Shown here piece by piece: positions 6,029-14,406 of a stretch of 19,231 bases of DNA (position 1 is the first letter of the stretch; each line of letters begins with the position of its first letter). Position numbers and translations under genes: made by a program. The notes beneath the pieces are model-generated. The model saw only the letters and a program-made list of their open reading frames with translations, did not search any database and had not been told where the DNA came from. The stretch comes from Trueperaceae bacterium (GTDB lineage Bacteria; Deinococcota; Deinococci; Deinococcales; Trueperaceae): the NCBI GenBank assembly GCA_029210865.1, contig JARGGE010000013.1, positions 1 to 19,231 on the forward strand, written 5' to 3'.

Positions 6029-7956
6029 GCGTCGCCCTCGTCGCCGTGCTCGCGCCGCTCGCGGCCGCGCTGTCGATCGCGTCGCTGCGCCGAGCCGCGC
6101 CGTGGCTGGCGCTCCTCGGCGCCTTCGCGTCGGCCGCCGCGGCTTGGGCGACGCTGCGCGCCACTGCGGCGGGGGCGTCCTTCAGCGCTTCCGTCGAGTG
6201 GTTGCCGGCCGTGCGCCTGCGGATGGACGTCGATCCCCTCGCGGCGCTGCTGTCCGCGACGGTCGCGAGCGTGGGCTTGCTGGTGCTCGTCTACGCCGTC
6301 GGGTACATGGCGGGCGACCGCGGCACGGTGCGCTTCTACGCCCTGATGTCGCTGTTCCTGGCCGCGATGCAGTCGCTGGTGATGGCGGGCGACTGGTTGC
6401 TGTTCCTCGGTTCGTGGGAGCTGATCGCGCTCGCCTCGTACCTGCTCATCGGTCACGGGTTCGCGCGCGACGAGGTCGGTTCGGCCGCCGGGCGGGCGTT
6501 CCTCACGACTCGGGCGGCCGACGTGGGCCTGTACCTGGGGGTGTTCGTGCTGTTCCACGAGACGGGGACCACCGCCATCGGGGCGACGGTCGCCTCGGGC
6601 GGGGCGGTTGGCACCCTGGCGGGCCAGCTGCTCTTGGTAGCGGCCGCCGGGAAGGCGGCCCAGGTCCCGTTCCAGGGATGGTTGGCGGCGGCGATGGTCG
6701 GCCCCACGCCGGTCTCGGCGCTGCTTCACTCCGCGACGCTGGTCGCCGCCGGCGTGATCCTGGTGGTGCGGGCGTTCCCGCTGCTGCCTCCGGGCGTCCT
6801 GCTGGTGGTCGGCGTGCTCGGCGGCGCCACCGCCGTGGTCGCCGGCCTCACCGCCATCGCGCAGCGCGACCTGAAGCGCCTCCTGGCCGCCTCGACCTCG
6901 AGCCAACTCGGCCTGATGCTGGTCGGCTTGGGCGCCGGTTCGCTGGCGGCGGGCGCCTTCCACCTCGTCGTCCATGCGGCCATGAAGAGCGCCTTGTTCC
7001 TGGGCGCCGGCGTGTTCCAGCACGAACGCCGGTCGACCGAGTTCCGGCGCCTGCGGGGCGCCGGCAAGGAGGCGCGGTGGGCGTTCGCAGCCGTCGCCGT
7101 GGCCGGTCTCGCGCTCGCCGGCGTCCCCCCGCTGGGCGGATTCTGGTCCAAGGACACGGTGTTGGCTGCGGCGTTCGGGTCCCCAGCGGCCTGGCTCCTC
7201 GCTCCGCTGGCGTTGATCGGGAGCCTGCTCACCGCCGTCTACGTGGCGCGGGCGCTGCGATTGGTGTGGACGGGGGACGAGGGCGCCACGAAGCGCGCCG
7301 CCGTTCGGGAGCGCGGCGGTCGCGGAGGTCGGCGCGCCGCGAGCGTCTGGATGGGCGTGGGCCTCGGCGGCCTGGCTGCCGCCGCTGCCGCGCTGGGCGC
7401 GTTCGTCGCGCCGATCGAGTCGATCCTCGGCCACCTTCCGGAGCTCGCCACGGCGACCGTCCTCGGCGTCGTCGTCGCCTCCGTGGGGCTCGCCGCCGGG
7501 TGGCTGTGGTCTGCCGACACGCTGCTCGGCCGGTTGCGCCCATGGGCCGAATCCGGGTTCCAGGTCGGCGCCGGCCTGGCGACCTTCACGACCCAGCCCG
7601 CGTTCGCCTTGGCGCAGGCGATCGACGCGCTCGACGGCGTCCTCCACCGTGCGGTCGTGGCGGGCGCAGCGAACGTGCTCGCGGTCGCCCGGCGGGTGTC
7701 GACCGCCGATCGGGTGCTCCACCAGCTCGTGGAGGCGACCGCTGCGGCGGTGCTCGCGATGGCCCGCGTCGCCAGGTCCGGTGACGAGCACGGCATCGAC
7801 GCCATGATCGCCGCTCTGGTCCGGCGGACGCTGGCCTGGGGGCGGGCGTCGCGCACCGTGCAGAGCGGCTTGGTGCACCAGGAACTGGTGTGGGCGGTGG
7901 GCGGCACCGCCGCGCTCCTCGCGCTGCTGTCGTTCGTCGGCTTCGCCCCGGGTTAG
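6025..7956 (+). CDS. nuoL: NuoL antiporter-like subunit (ND5 family)
   Basis: This 643-residue protein belongs to the Mrp/ND5 antiporter-like family, with about 14 or more membrane helices. The residues expected for proton transfer are present: Glu132 in SWELIALASYLLIG, Lys210 in AAAGKAAQVPFQGW, the GPTPVSALLHSATLVAAG block, Lys321 in MKSALFLGAG, and Lys376 in PPLGGFWSKD. The C-terminal part (from about 533) forms a long amphipathic stretch with three loosely repeated units before a last membrane helix, corresponding to the lateral helix region of NuoL. The GTG start overlaps the nuoK stop by four bases; the gene ends in TAG. DabB-type subunits are relatives, but the nuo gene order favours NuoL. 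Confidence 0.93.
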   Translation: MSVALVAVLAPLAAALSIASLRRAAPWLALLGAFASAAAAWATLRATAAGASFSASVEWLPAVRLRMDVDPLAALLSATVASVGLLVLVYAVGYMAGDRGTVRFYALMSLFLAAMQSLVMAGDWLLFLGSWELIALASYLLIGHGFARDEVGSAAGRAFLTTRAADVGLYLGVFVLFHETGTTAIGATVASGGAVGTLAGQLLLVAAAGKAAQVPFQGWLAAAMVGPTPVSALLHSATLVAAGVILVVRAFPLLPPGVLLVVGVLGGATAVVAGLTAIAQRDLKRLLAASTSSQLGLMLVGLGAGSLAAGAFHLVVHAAMKSALFLGAGVFQHERRSTEFRRLRGAGKEARWAFAAVAVAGLALAGVPPLGGFWSKDTVLAAAFGSPAAWLLAPLALIGSLLTAVYVARALRLVWTGDEGATKRAAVRERGGRGGRRAASVWMGVGLGGLAAAAAALGAFVAPIESILGHLPELATATVLGVVVASVGLAAGWLWSADTLLGRLRPWAESGFQVGAGLATFTTQPAFALAQAIDALDGVLHRAVVAGAANVLAVARRVSTADRVLHQLVEATAAAVLAMARVARSGDEHGIDAMIAALVRRTLAWGRASRTVQSGLVHQELVWAVGGTAALLALLSFVGFAPG

Positions 7957-7976
7957 CGTACGTCCTTCCGTCCAGA

Positions 7977-7982
7977 AAGGAG
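7977..7982 (+). promoter_or_regulatory. Ribosome binding site that decides the nuoM start
   Basis: AAGGAG lies six bases before an in-frame ATC at 7989. The next standard in-frame start, GTG at 8004, is 21 bases from this site, too far for normal pairing. The site therefore points to the ATC as the initiation codon. Confidence 0.6.
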
Positions 7983-7988
7983 ACCGCC

Positions 7989-9440
7989 ATCCCCCTCGTC
8001 TCGGTGACCATCTTCCTGCCCCTCGTGGGCGCGATCGTGTTGCTCGCTCTGCCACGATCCGGTGCCCGCTTCGCGCATCGCGTCGGCATCACGACGTCGG
8101 CGCTCACGCTCCTCGGCGCGCTTGCGATGTGGTGGCGTGGCGTCGGCACCGGGTTCTCGCAGATCGAGGAGGTCGCCTGGATCCCTTCGCTGGGGGCGGC
8201 GTACCGGGTCGGCGTGGACGGGATCAGCCTGCCGCTGATCGTCCTCACCGCCGTCTTGTTCCTCGCATCGTTCGTGTTCTCCGCGAAGATCGACGAGCGC
8301 GCCCGGTCCTACGTGAGCCTGTTGCTGCTGCTGGAGACCGCTTCCATCGGCGTGTTCGCCGCCCTCGACATGGTGCTCTTCTACCTGTTCTGGGAGGTGA
8401 CGCTGGTGGGGATGTACTTCATCATCGCCGGCTGGGGGTACGCGGAGCGGCAGCGGGCGGCCCTGACCTTCTTCCTCTACACGCTGCTCGGCAGCCTCCC
8501 CCTGCTGCTGGCGATCCTGGCCCTCTACCTCGGCAGCGAGCCGCGCACCTTCGACATGCGCGTGATGATCGACGCGCCGCCGCTCACCGGCCTGGCGGCC
8601 ATGCTCACGCTCGTGGCGCTGCTCGTCGCCTTCGCCATCAAGACCCCGGTGGTCCCGTTCCACACCTGGCTGCCGGCGGCGCACGTCGAGGCGCCCACCG
8701 CCGGGAGCGTGGTGCTCGCGGGCGTGCTGCTGAAGCTCGGTACCTACGGTCTGGTCCGCTTCGCGCTGCAGATGACGCCCGACGCGTTCCGCGCAGCGGC
8801 GCCGCTGGTCATCGTCGTCGCGGTGGTCTCGGCGCTGTACGGCGCCTTGGCGGCGCTCGCGCAGACCGACCTGAAGCGCATGGTGGCCTACACGAGCGTG
8901 AACCACATGGGGTACGTGGTGCTCGGCGTGGCGGCCGCGGCGGTCGCCACGGACGCCGGCACGCGCGCCCTGGCGCTAGACGGCGCGGTGCTGCAGATGG
9001 TGGCCCACGGCCTCGTCACGGGAGCGCTGTTCCTCCTCGTCGGGATGGTTCAAGATCGAACGGGGACGCGCGAGATGGGCGAGCTCGGTGGGCTGCTCGG
9101 TGTGGTTCCGCTGCTCGGGTGGAGCTTCGTGCTCGCGGCGTTCGCATCCTTGGGGCTCCCGGGCCTGGCGCACTTCCCGGCGGAGTTCCAGGTCTTCCTC
9201 GGAGCCTTCGGCGTCTACCCGCTCGCGGCCGCCTTCGCGGTCCTGGGCATCGTGATCACGGCGGGGCTCTACCTCCGAGCCATCCAGGCCTCGTTCCTCG
9301 GTGAACCCACGGAACGGCACGTCGTGATGCCCGACCTGGGGCTGCGCGAGGCATGGGCCGTGGTGCCGCTCCTGCTGCTCACGATCTTGCTCGGCGTCGC
9401 CCCCCGGCTGGTGCTCGACGTCATCGCCAGGGCCAGCTAG
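7989..9440 (+). CDS. nuoM: NuoM antiporter-like subunit (ND4 family), apparent ATC start
   Basis: From the ATC at 7989 this is a 483-residue NuoM. Landmarks are Glu136 in FWEVTLVGMYFIIAGWG, Lys218 in FAIKTPVVPFHTWLPAAHVE, Lys249 in LLKLGTYGLVRF, DLKRMVAYTSVNHMGYVVLG, and Glu399 in PAEFQVFLGAFG. These are the residues used for proton movement in this family, and all are kept. The start was chosen because AAGGAG sits six bases upstream and the resulting N-terminus (PLVSVTIFLPLVGA) has the usual length before the first helix. GTG at 8004 would remove five residues and leave poor spacing; the GTG at 7890 would add 33 residues that are out-of-frame nuoL sequence. The gene lies 32 bases after nuoL, the first real gap in the operon, and ends in TAG. 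Confidence 0.92.
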   Translation: MPLVSVTIFLPLVGAIVLLALPRSGARFAHRVGITTSALTLLGALAMWWRGVGTGFSQIEEVAWIPSLGAAYRVGVDGISLPLIVLTAVLFLASFVFSAKIDERARSYVSLLLLLETASIGVFAALDMVLFYLFWEVTLVGMYFIIAGWGYAERQRAALTFFLYTLLGSLPLLLAILALYLGSEPRTFDMRVMIDAPPLTGLAAMLTLVALLVAFAIKTPVVPFHTWLPAAHVEAPTAGSVVLAGVLLKLGTYGLVRFALQMTPDAFRAAAPLVIVVAVVSALYGALAALAQTDLKRMVAYTSVNHMGYVVLGVAAAAVATDAGTRALALDGAVLQMVAHGLVTGALFLLVGMVQDRTGTREMGELGGLLGVVPLLGWSFVLAAFASLGLPGLAHFPAEFQVFLGAFGVYPLAAAFAVLGIVITAGLYLRAIQASFLGEPTERHVVMPDLGLREAWAVVPLLLLTILLGVAPRLVLDVIARAS

Positions 9441-9466
9441 CCGTTCTCGATGACGGGGCTCCGTTC

Positions 9467-10852
9467 ATGACCGACGTAGCGGGCGAGCTGCGCATGGCGC
9501 ACGACCTCGCGCTGATGGTGCCCGAGCTGACGCTCTTGGTCGCCTCGGCGCTCGCGCTGATCGCCGAGATGCTCAGGCGGCCCACGTGGTCGCTGTGGCT
9601 TGCCGGCGTGGGACTGCTGGCGGGAACCGTCCTCACCGTGCCGCTCGTCGGGACCGAGACCACCGTCTTCATGGGCACGTACCGGGTGGACGCGCTGGCG
9701 GCGTGGTCCAAGCTCATCCTGTTCCCGGCGGCCGCGTTGGTCCTGGTGCTGCTCCGCTCGGAGATCCGGGGCAAGGCGCGCGAGGGGACCGCCTACAGCC
9801 TGCTCGCCTTCACGACCCTCGGGTCGGTTGTGCTCGCCGGGGTCGGCGACGTGATGCTCGTGGTGCTCGGCGTGCTCCTCGCCAGCCTCGGATCGTTCGC
9901 GCTGGTCGCGTTCGAGCAGGACGACCGCTCGACCGAAGCGGGCATGAAGTACTTCGTGTTCGGCTCCGTGGCCAGCGCGCTGATGGCCTTCGGTCTGAGC
10001 TACTGGTTCGCGGCGGCCGGTTCCACCCTCCTTTCCGACCTGGCCGCGTTGGAGACGATGCGCGTCGCCGGCGTCGCCGGGCTCGTCGGCGTCGTGGTGG
10101 GCCTCGGTTACAAGGCGGCGCTGGCGCCGTTCCACTTCTGGGCGCCCGATGCGTACGACGGCGCGCCGGTCGCGATCGCGGCCTTCCTGTCGGTGGTGCC
10201 CAAGGTGGGGGCGCTGTTCGCGTTGGCGCAGGTCGTGCACGGTCTGCCCGACGAGCTGGGGTGGCGAGCCGCGCTCGCGGTGCTCGCCGTGGTCTCGATG
10301 ACGTACGGGAACCTCGCCGCGCTGACGCAAACGAGCGTCGTGCGGTTGCTGGCGTACTCCTCGGTCGCCCAATCCGGCTACTTCCTGCTGGGCGTGATCG
10401 CCTTGGGCCGCAGCGAGCTCGCGCTGGATTCGCTGGTCGTCTTCGCGGCGGCCTACGCAGCGATGAACCTGGGCGCGTTCGCGGTGGTGATGCAGGTCGG
10501 GCGCGAGCTGGAGGACTTCACCGGGCTGGGGCGCGCGCTCGGCTGGTTGGGCGCCGCGATGGTGGTGTTCCTGCTGTCCCTCGTCGGCATCCCACCGTTC
10601 GCCGGCTTCGCCGGCAAGCTGCTGCTGTTCGGGGCCGCCATCGATGCCGAGTTCGCGTGGCTGGCGGTGGTCGGGATCCTCAACAGCGTGCTCGCGCTGG
10701 CCGTGTACCTCCGGATCGTGGTCGCGATGTACCAGCGCGGCGCCCGCACGCTGCGACCGTTGCGGCCGGTGCTGTTCGTGTCGGGGCTGGCGCTCCTCCT
10801 GACGGTCGCGATCGGCCTGGGGGCCGAAGCCTTCCTCGTGCGACCGGGGTGA
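9467..10852 (+). CDS. nuoN: NuoN antiporter-like subunit (ND2 family)
   Basis: This 461-residue membrane protein has the proton-antiporter fold. Lys216 in GLGYKAALAPFHFWAPDAYDG and Lys384 in GFAGKLLLFGAAID are the expected helix 7 and helix 12 lysines; VVRLLAYSSVAQSGYFLLG is also typical. The ATG at 9467 has GGGG (9455-9458) eight bases upstream. ATG 9494 gives an N-terminus (MAHDLALMVPELTLL) closer to the family, so the true start could be 27 bases later. It is the last gene of the Nuo-like operon. A convergent gene follows on the other strand after 424 bases. Confidence 0.92.
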   Translation: MTDVAGELRMAHDLALMVPELTLLVASALALIAEMLRRPTWSLWLAGVGLLAGTVLTVPLVGTETTVFMGTYRVDALAAWSKLILFPAAALVLVLLRSEIRGKAREGTAYSLLAFTTLGSVVLAGVGDVMLVVLGVLLASLGSFALVAFEQDDRSTEAGMKYFVFGSVASALMAFGLSYWFAAAGSTLLSDLAALETMRVAGVAGLVGVVVGLGYKAALAPFHFWAPDAYDGAPVAIAAFLSVVPKVGALFALAQVVHGLPDELGWRAALAVLAVVSMTYGNLAALTQTSVVRLLAYSSVAQSGYFLLGVIALGRSELALDSLVVFAAAYAAMNLGAFAVVMQVGRELEDFTGLGRALGWLGAAMVVFLLSLVGIPPFAGFAGKLLLFGAAIDAEFAWLAVVGILNSVLALAVYLRIVVAMYQRGARTLRPLRPVLFVSGLALLLTVAIGLGAEAFLVRPG

Positions 10853-11276
10853 GGCGCGGCCTGGGACGGAACCCCTTCTAGGCGATTGGGGACGATGCGA
10901 TCACGTTCCTGATCGCCACCGGCCCTGTTGCCCGTCGCTCGGCCTGCTGCTCTGGCTTGAAAGCACCACAGCGACCATGGCCGGAGACTCGAGTTCGACC
11001 GAGGCGAAGCGCGCAGACTGGCGCACGCCGGCGTGTTGCGCGCCCTCGAACACGAGGGCGTTCGCGCGGCCGATTCGACCCTCGAGCTCGGGCACGAGCG
11101 AGCCGCCGTGGCGGCCGGCGTGCGCGCGGTCCGGTCGCATCGAGCGACCTTGGCGCGCGTGCTCGAGGCCAACCCCGCCCGCACCGGCCCTCGCCGAGCA
11201 CGGCGCGCCGGACATCGCTCGGCTGAACGGGTAGCGGCAGGGTTCGGCGGACCGACGCGGCCTGCCGCGGCGTGGA
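10853..11276. other. Convergent intergenic region, no confident gene
   Basis: This lies between the end of nuoN and the end of the minus-strand fusion gene. No tRNA, clear terminator or recognisable protein was found. Bases about 10961-11180 on the plus strand have nearly all G/C third positions in one frame (open since a TGA at 10958), which could be an eroded or very small gene; its only start is GTG 11033 and its stop at 11285-11287 lies just inside the convergent gene. The product resembles nothing I know. An imperfect stem (GGCGAT at 10881, ATCGCC at 10912) has a 25-base loop and no T-run. Confidence 0.5.
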
Positions 11277-13898
11277 TCACCGGATGATGCTTTGCGAGAT
11301 CCCGTAGCGCTCACGCACCGGTCCTCGCCGCAGGCTGAGCAGGATCACGAGCACGCCAGCGATCGCGCTCGTCCACGTCGACGCAGGCGTGGCTCCGGCC
11401 AGCAGCCACGGCGCTGCGATCACCCAGGCGCCGAAGACGACGTTGAGGTAGCGCACGGCGCGGCCGACGTCGGCCAGCGCGACCATCGCGGCGACCACGA
11501 TCAGCGCACCGAACAGGTGGTCGCTGTGGGCGACCGAGTCCGCGCTGCCGAGCAGCCAGGGCGTCAACATGAGCCACACGCCGATCCCCGCGCTCAGGAT
11601 CAGGTTGTACGGCAGGCCCATCCCCCAGACCATCGCTCCGGGGCCCACGACGTCGGCGCGCACCGGTCCGGCGTCGGGCGCTTCGCGCAGCGTGCCGCCG
11701 AGCCAGAACACACGCCAGACCGACTGGCCCTCGCGTCGCGCCTGAACCAAGAACTGGACCGTGGCCACGACCTCGTCGAGCGTGAGCGGGATCATGATGA
11801 GCATGGCGATCCCGGCGGCGAGGCACGGCGTGCACCAGGACCCGACCGCGATCGGCTGCAAGACGATGAGCGTCACGCTCACGACGCCGAGCGGGACGAC
11901 GAGGATGCCGAAGAAAGCCACCATCCACGGCATCGTCCGCCACCGTCGCTTGTCGCCCATGAAGCCCATCAGGAACTCGATCATGTAGGCGACCGCGCCC
12001 AGTCCCGCATCCGGGATCGGGAACGCTTTCGACACGTCGGAGGTCAGCACGCGCTCGGTTCCGAGCCCGAAGAGCGGGTCCAGGAGGGATGGGATGTAGC
12101 CGAGTTGATAGGCGGTCATCTGCCGGGAGAGGAACAAGCCGACGAGCGCGAGCGCGATGATCGGCGCCCGCTGCGGCCAGCTGGAGGGGTTGTAGGACCA
12201 CCCGGGAGGCACGTCCGGGCCGGGCTCCATGCGCATCCTCTTCGGCATCGGCATCCCCGGCGCCAGGATGGCGAACACGATGACCAGCGCCCCGACGAGC
12301 ATGTCGTTGGCGTAGGCGGCGGCCGTGGGCGCCCAGAAGACGAGGGGAGCGAACAGCAACCAAACGCCCACGAGCGAGTTCGCCCACGGCGCCCATAGCT
12401 TCCAGAACGGCCCGCCGGTGAGCGTCAGCACGGCGAACAGGATGACGAGCGAGCCGCTCGCGACGTCGCTCGCCAGGACCTCCACGCTGCGGTACCCGAG
12501 CGCGAACGGCGTCGCGATGAGCCAGAGGCCCAGGATCATGTTGGCGAAGTGCGGCCAGATCGGGCTCTGAGCCTGCGGCATCGCCATCGTCGCGTCGTCG
12601 GGCGTTGGCGCCATCGCCCCGTGGGACGGCTTCGCGACGCCAGCGGCCGGCGCCTCCGATTCCTGGTTCGGTGACGGCGCCTGGCCGCCGTGCGCCGCGT
12701 GCTCGGGGTCGATCCGGCTCGCCGCCGCCGGAGGTTCTCGGACCCGCACCGGGCCCGAAGCGTCGGGCGGCTCCTCCGCCGGCGCGTCGGTCGCCGACGC
12801 CATGGACGTTCCGCCCGACGCCCCCAAGTTCGACGGAGGTTTCAGGTCGTTCTCGCGGTACCAACCGATCGGGTCCGCTTTCAAGGCCGCGACCATCTTG
12901 GGCAGCGTGGTGCGCAGCGAGCGTTTCGGCTCCCATCCGAGCATCGTCCGGGCTCGCGTGATGTCGAGCGCGTAGTGGTCGTTCGCACGGTCGATCATCC
13001 ACGGCTTGAGGAACGACTCCTTGCCGGGGACGTGGTCCAGGACCCATGCACCCGCCTTCGCGAACGGAGCCAGCAGCGAGGGGATCGCGACGGTCTCCCA
13101 GCTCTTGCCGTGGATCAGGCGCGCGATGGTGTGCTGGAGCTCGTCGTAGCTGAGCGCCTCAGGCTCGCCGAGGAGGAGCGGGACCTCCGGCGGAAGTTGG
13201 GCGCGACGGTCCACGGCGTTCTCGATGGCGTCCACCAGGTCGTCCATGTGCAGGAAGGACTGGCCGTGCGCCGTCGAACCCGAGTACACCCGGCTCGTGA
13301 GGTCGCGCTCGTTGATGCGCTGGATCTGGTTCGCGATGGGGATCGAGTGGCCGACGTCGTCGTACACGCCGGAGATGCGCATCAGAACCGCCGGGATCTC
13401 GCCTCGTTCGTCGTGGATGACCTGCTCGGTCCGGACCTTCGACGCCGGATACGCCCACGTCGCGTCGATCGGCGAGTCCTCGGTGATGAGCTCTCCGGGC
13501 TCGCCCGGCCGGTGCACGAGCATCGTACTGGAGAAGATGAACTGCTCGACCTGGAAGTCGAGTTCGCGCAGGTACCGCAACAGGCGGGCGGTGCCCTGGA
13601 CGGTGATCTCCTCGTACTTCGTGCTCGGCTTGCCGAAGAAGTCGTAGTAGGCGGCGAGGTGGATCACCGACGCGACGTGCGCTCCGTGGTGCTCGCGGAT
13701 CGTGCGCAGCCCCTCGCGCATGCTCTCCTCGGACGTGATCTCCACGGAGATGTACACGCATCCCGGCGGTGGTGGCTTCGGTGCCTTGCGGTCGAACCCG
13801 ACCACGTCCGCGAAGCGGCCGGCGAGCCGCTGCATGACGGCGTCGCCGATGCGTCCGTTGGATCCAGTGACGATGACGATCCCGTGTTCCGGTGGCAT
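11277..13898 (-). CDS. Epimerase/SDR - SPW repeat - VKOR-like fusion membrane protein
   Basis: This 873-residue protein has several parts. Residues 1-345 are an extended short-chain dehydrogenase (NAD-dependent epimerase type): TGSNGRIG at 11-18 binds the nucleotide, SST at 123-125 and YPASK (Tyr150, Lys154) form the catalytic set. Residues about 355-443 are a Pro/Ala-rich linker with His and Met (HGAMAPTPDDATMAMP). Residues about 445-550 hold two SPW-type membrane repeats (SPIWPHFANMILGLWLIATP and WAPWANSLVGVWLLFAPLVF). Residues about 575-720 resemble vitamin K epoxide reductase membrane domains, with CTPC (Cys689, Cys692); the loop cysteines are missing (TSDVSKAFPIP). Residues about 755-856 hold two more SPW repeats. 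ATG start, with GAAGG a few bases upstream. Membrane-anchored oxidoreductase chemistry is likely; the substrate is unknown. Confidence 0.82.
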   Translation of the reverse strand: MPPEHGIVIVTGSNGRIGDAVMQRLAGRFADVVGFDRKAPKPPPPGCVYISVEITSEESMREGLRTIREHHGAHVASVIHLAAYYDFFGKPSTKYEEITVQGTARLLRYLRELDFQVEQFIFSSTMLVHRPGEPGELITEDSPIDATWAYPASKVRTEQVIHDERGEIPAVLMRISGVYDDVGHSIPIANQIQRINERDLTSRVYSGSTAHGQSFLHMDDLVDAIENAVDRRAQLPPEVPLLLGEPEALSYDELQHTIARLIHGKSWETVAIPSLLAPFAKAGAWVLDHVPGKESFLKPWMIDRANDHYALDITRARTMLGWEPKRSLRTTLPKMVAALKADPIGWYRENDLKPPSNLGASGGTSMASATDAPAEEPPDASGPVRVREPPAAASRIDPEHAAHGGQAPSPNQESEAPAAGVAKPSHGAMAPTPDDATMAMPQAQSPIWPHFANMILGLWLIATPFALGYRSVEVLASDVASGSLVILFAVLTLTGGPFWKLWAPWANSLVGVWLLFAPLVFWAPTAAAYANDMLVGALVIVFAILAPGMPMPKRMRMEPGPDVPPGWSYNPSSWPQRAPIIALALVGLFLSRQMTAYQLGYIPSLLDPLFGLGTERVLTSDVSKAFPIPDAGLGAVAYMIEFLMGFMGDKRRWRTMPWMVAFFGILVVPLGVVSVTLIVLQPIAVGSWCTPCLAAGIAMLIMIPLTLDEVVATVQFLVQARREGQSVWRVFWLGGTLREAPDAGPVRADVVGPGAMVWGMGLPYNLILSAGIGVWLMLTPWLLGSADSVAHSDHLFGALIVVAAMVALADVGRAVRYLNVVFGAWVIAAPWLLAGATPASTWTSAIAGVLVILLSLRRGPVRERYGISQSIIR

Positions 13899-14406
13899 GA
13901 ACCCTTCTCTCGGCTATCGATGGAGTCTTGGGTTGCCGCCGCGACGCGACGGTCCTGCAAAACGGAGTGAGGGAGTCCATGGGCACCTTAGCGCGATGCC
14001 GAGTCGACGCGGACCGCAACTGACGCCTCGGCGCCATGGCAGCTCGTCGAGCTGGGTGACGTGGCCGACGCCGACGCTCAGGTTCGCGTCGCGCCCGCTT
14101 CCCGACACGGACGCGTTCGCGCGCCACAGCCCGCTGCGTCGCACGTTCGGATTCGTGGTCGCCGCGGCCCGCGATGGTCAGGTGCGCGCCGGCGATCCGA
14201 CGGGCGACCTACACTACCCACACGTTCGAGACCGTCGACCGGGTGCTTCGCCGCTCGACCGAGCCCAATGGCGCGTTCCTCCGGCAGGTCGCGACCACCG
14301 AAGGTCGTCTGCCTCGACCGGCTACCCATCCCGAGCCCGTTGCTTGCGCGCGTGCCAACGTCCGTGCACGCAGCCCACACATCCCTCCGAACGGTTGGGA
14401 AGTGCC
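13899..14406. other. Divergent intergenic region, nothing recognised
   Basis: About 500 bases lie between the start of the minus-strand fusion gene and the GH15 fragment. They must hold the promoter of the fusion gene and possibly that of the carbohydrate block, but no convincing -35/-10 pair is visible on either strand. The frames here give Arg/Pro/Ser-rich translations without known motifs. The frame of the GH15 fragment is open through the whole region, but the sequence before 14407 does not look like a protein of that family. It may contain the remains of an older gene. Confidence 0.5.

Noticed and set aside
5890..8055. 721-residue open frame on the minus strand opposite nuoK/nuoL
   Set aside because: Its Gln/Arg/His/Gly-rich translation is the typical antisense image of a high-GC gene; the plus strand has clear NuoK and NuoL motifs.
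10881..10917. Possible terminator hairpin after nuoN
   Set aside because: The stem is only six base pairs with a 25-base loop and no T-run.
13702..14406. Upstream extension of the GH15 frame
   Set aside because: The frame is open, but the translation overlaps the start of the minus-strand fusion gene and has no GH15-like sequence before about 14440.
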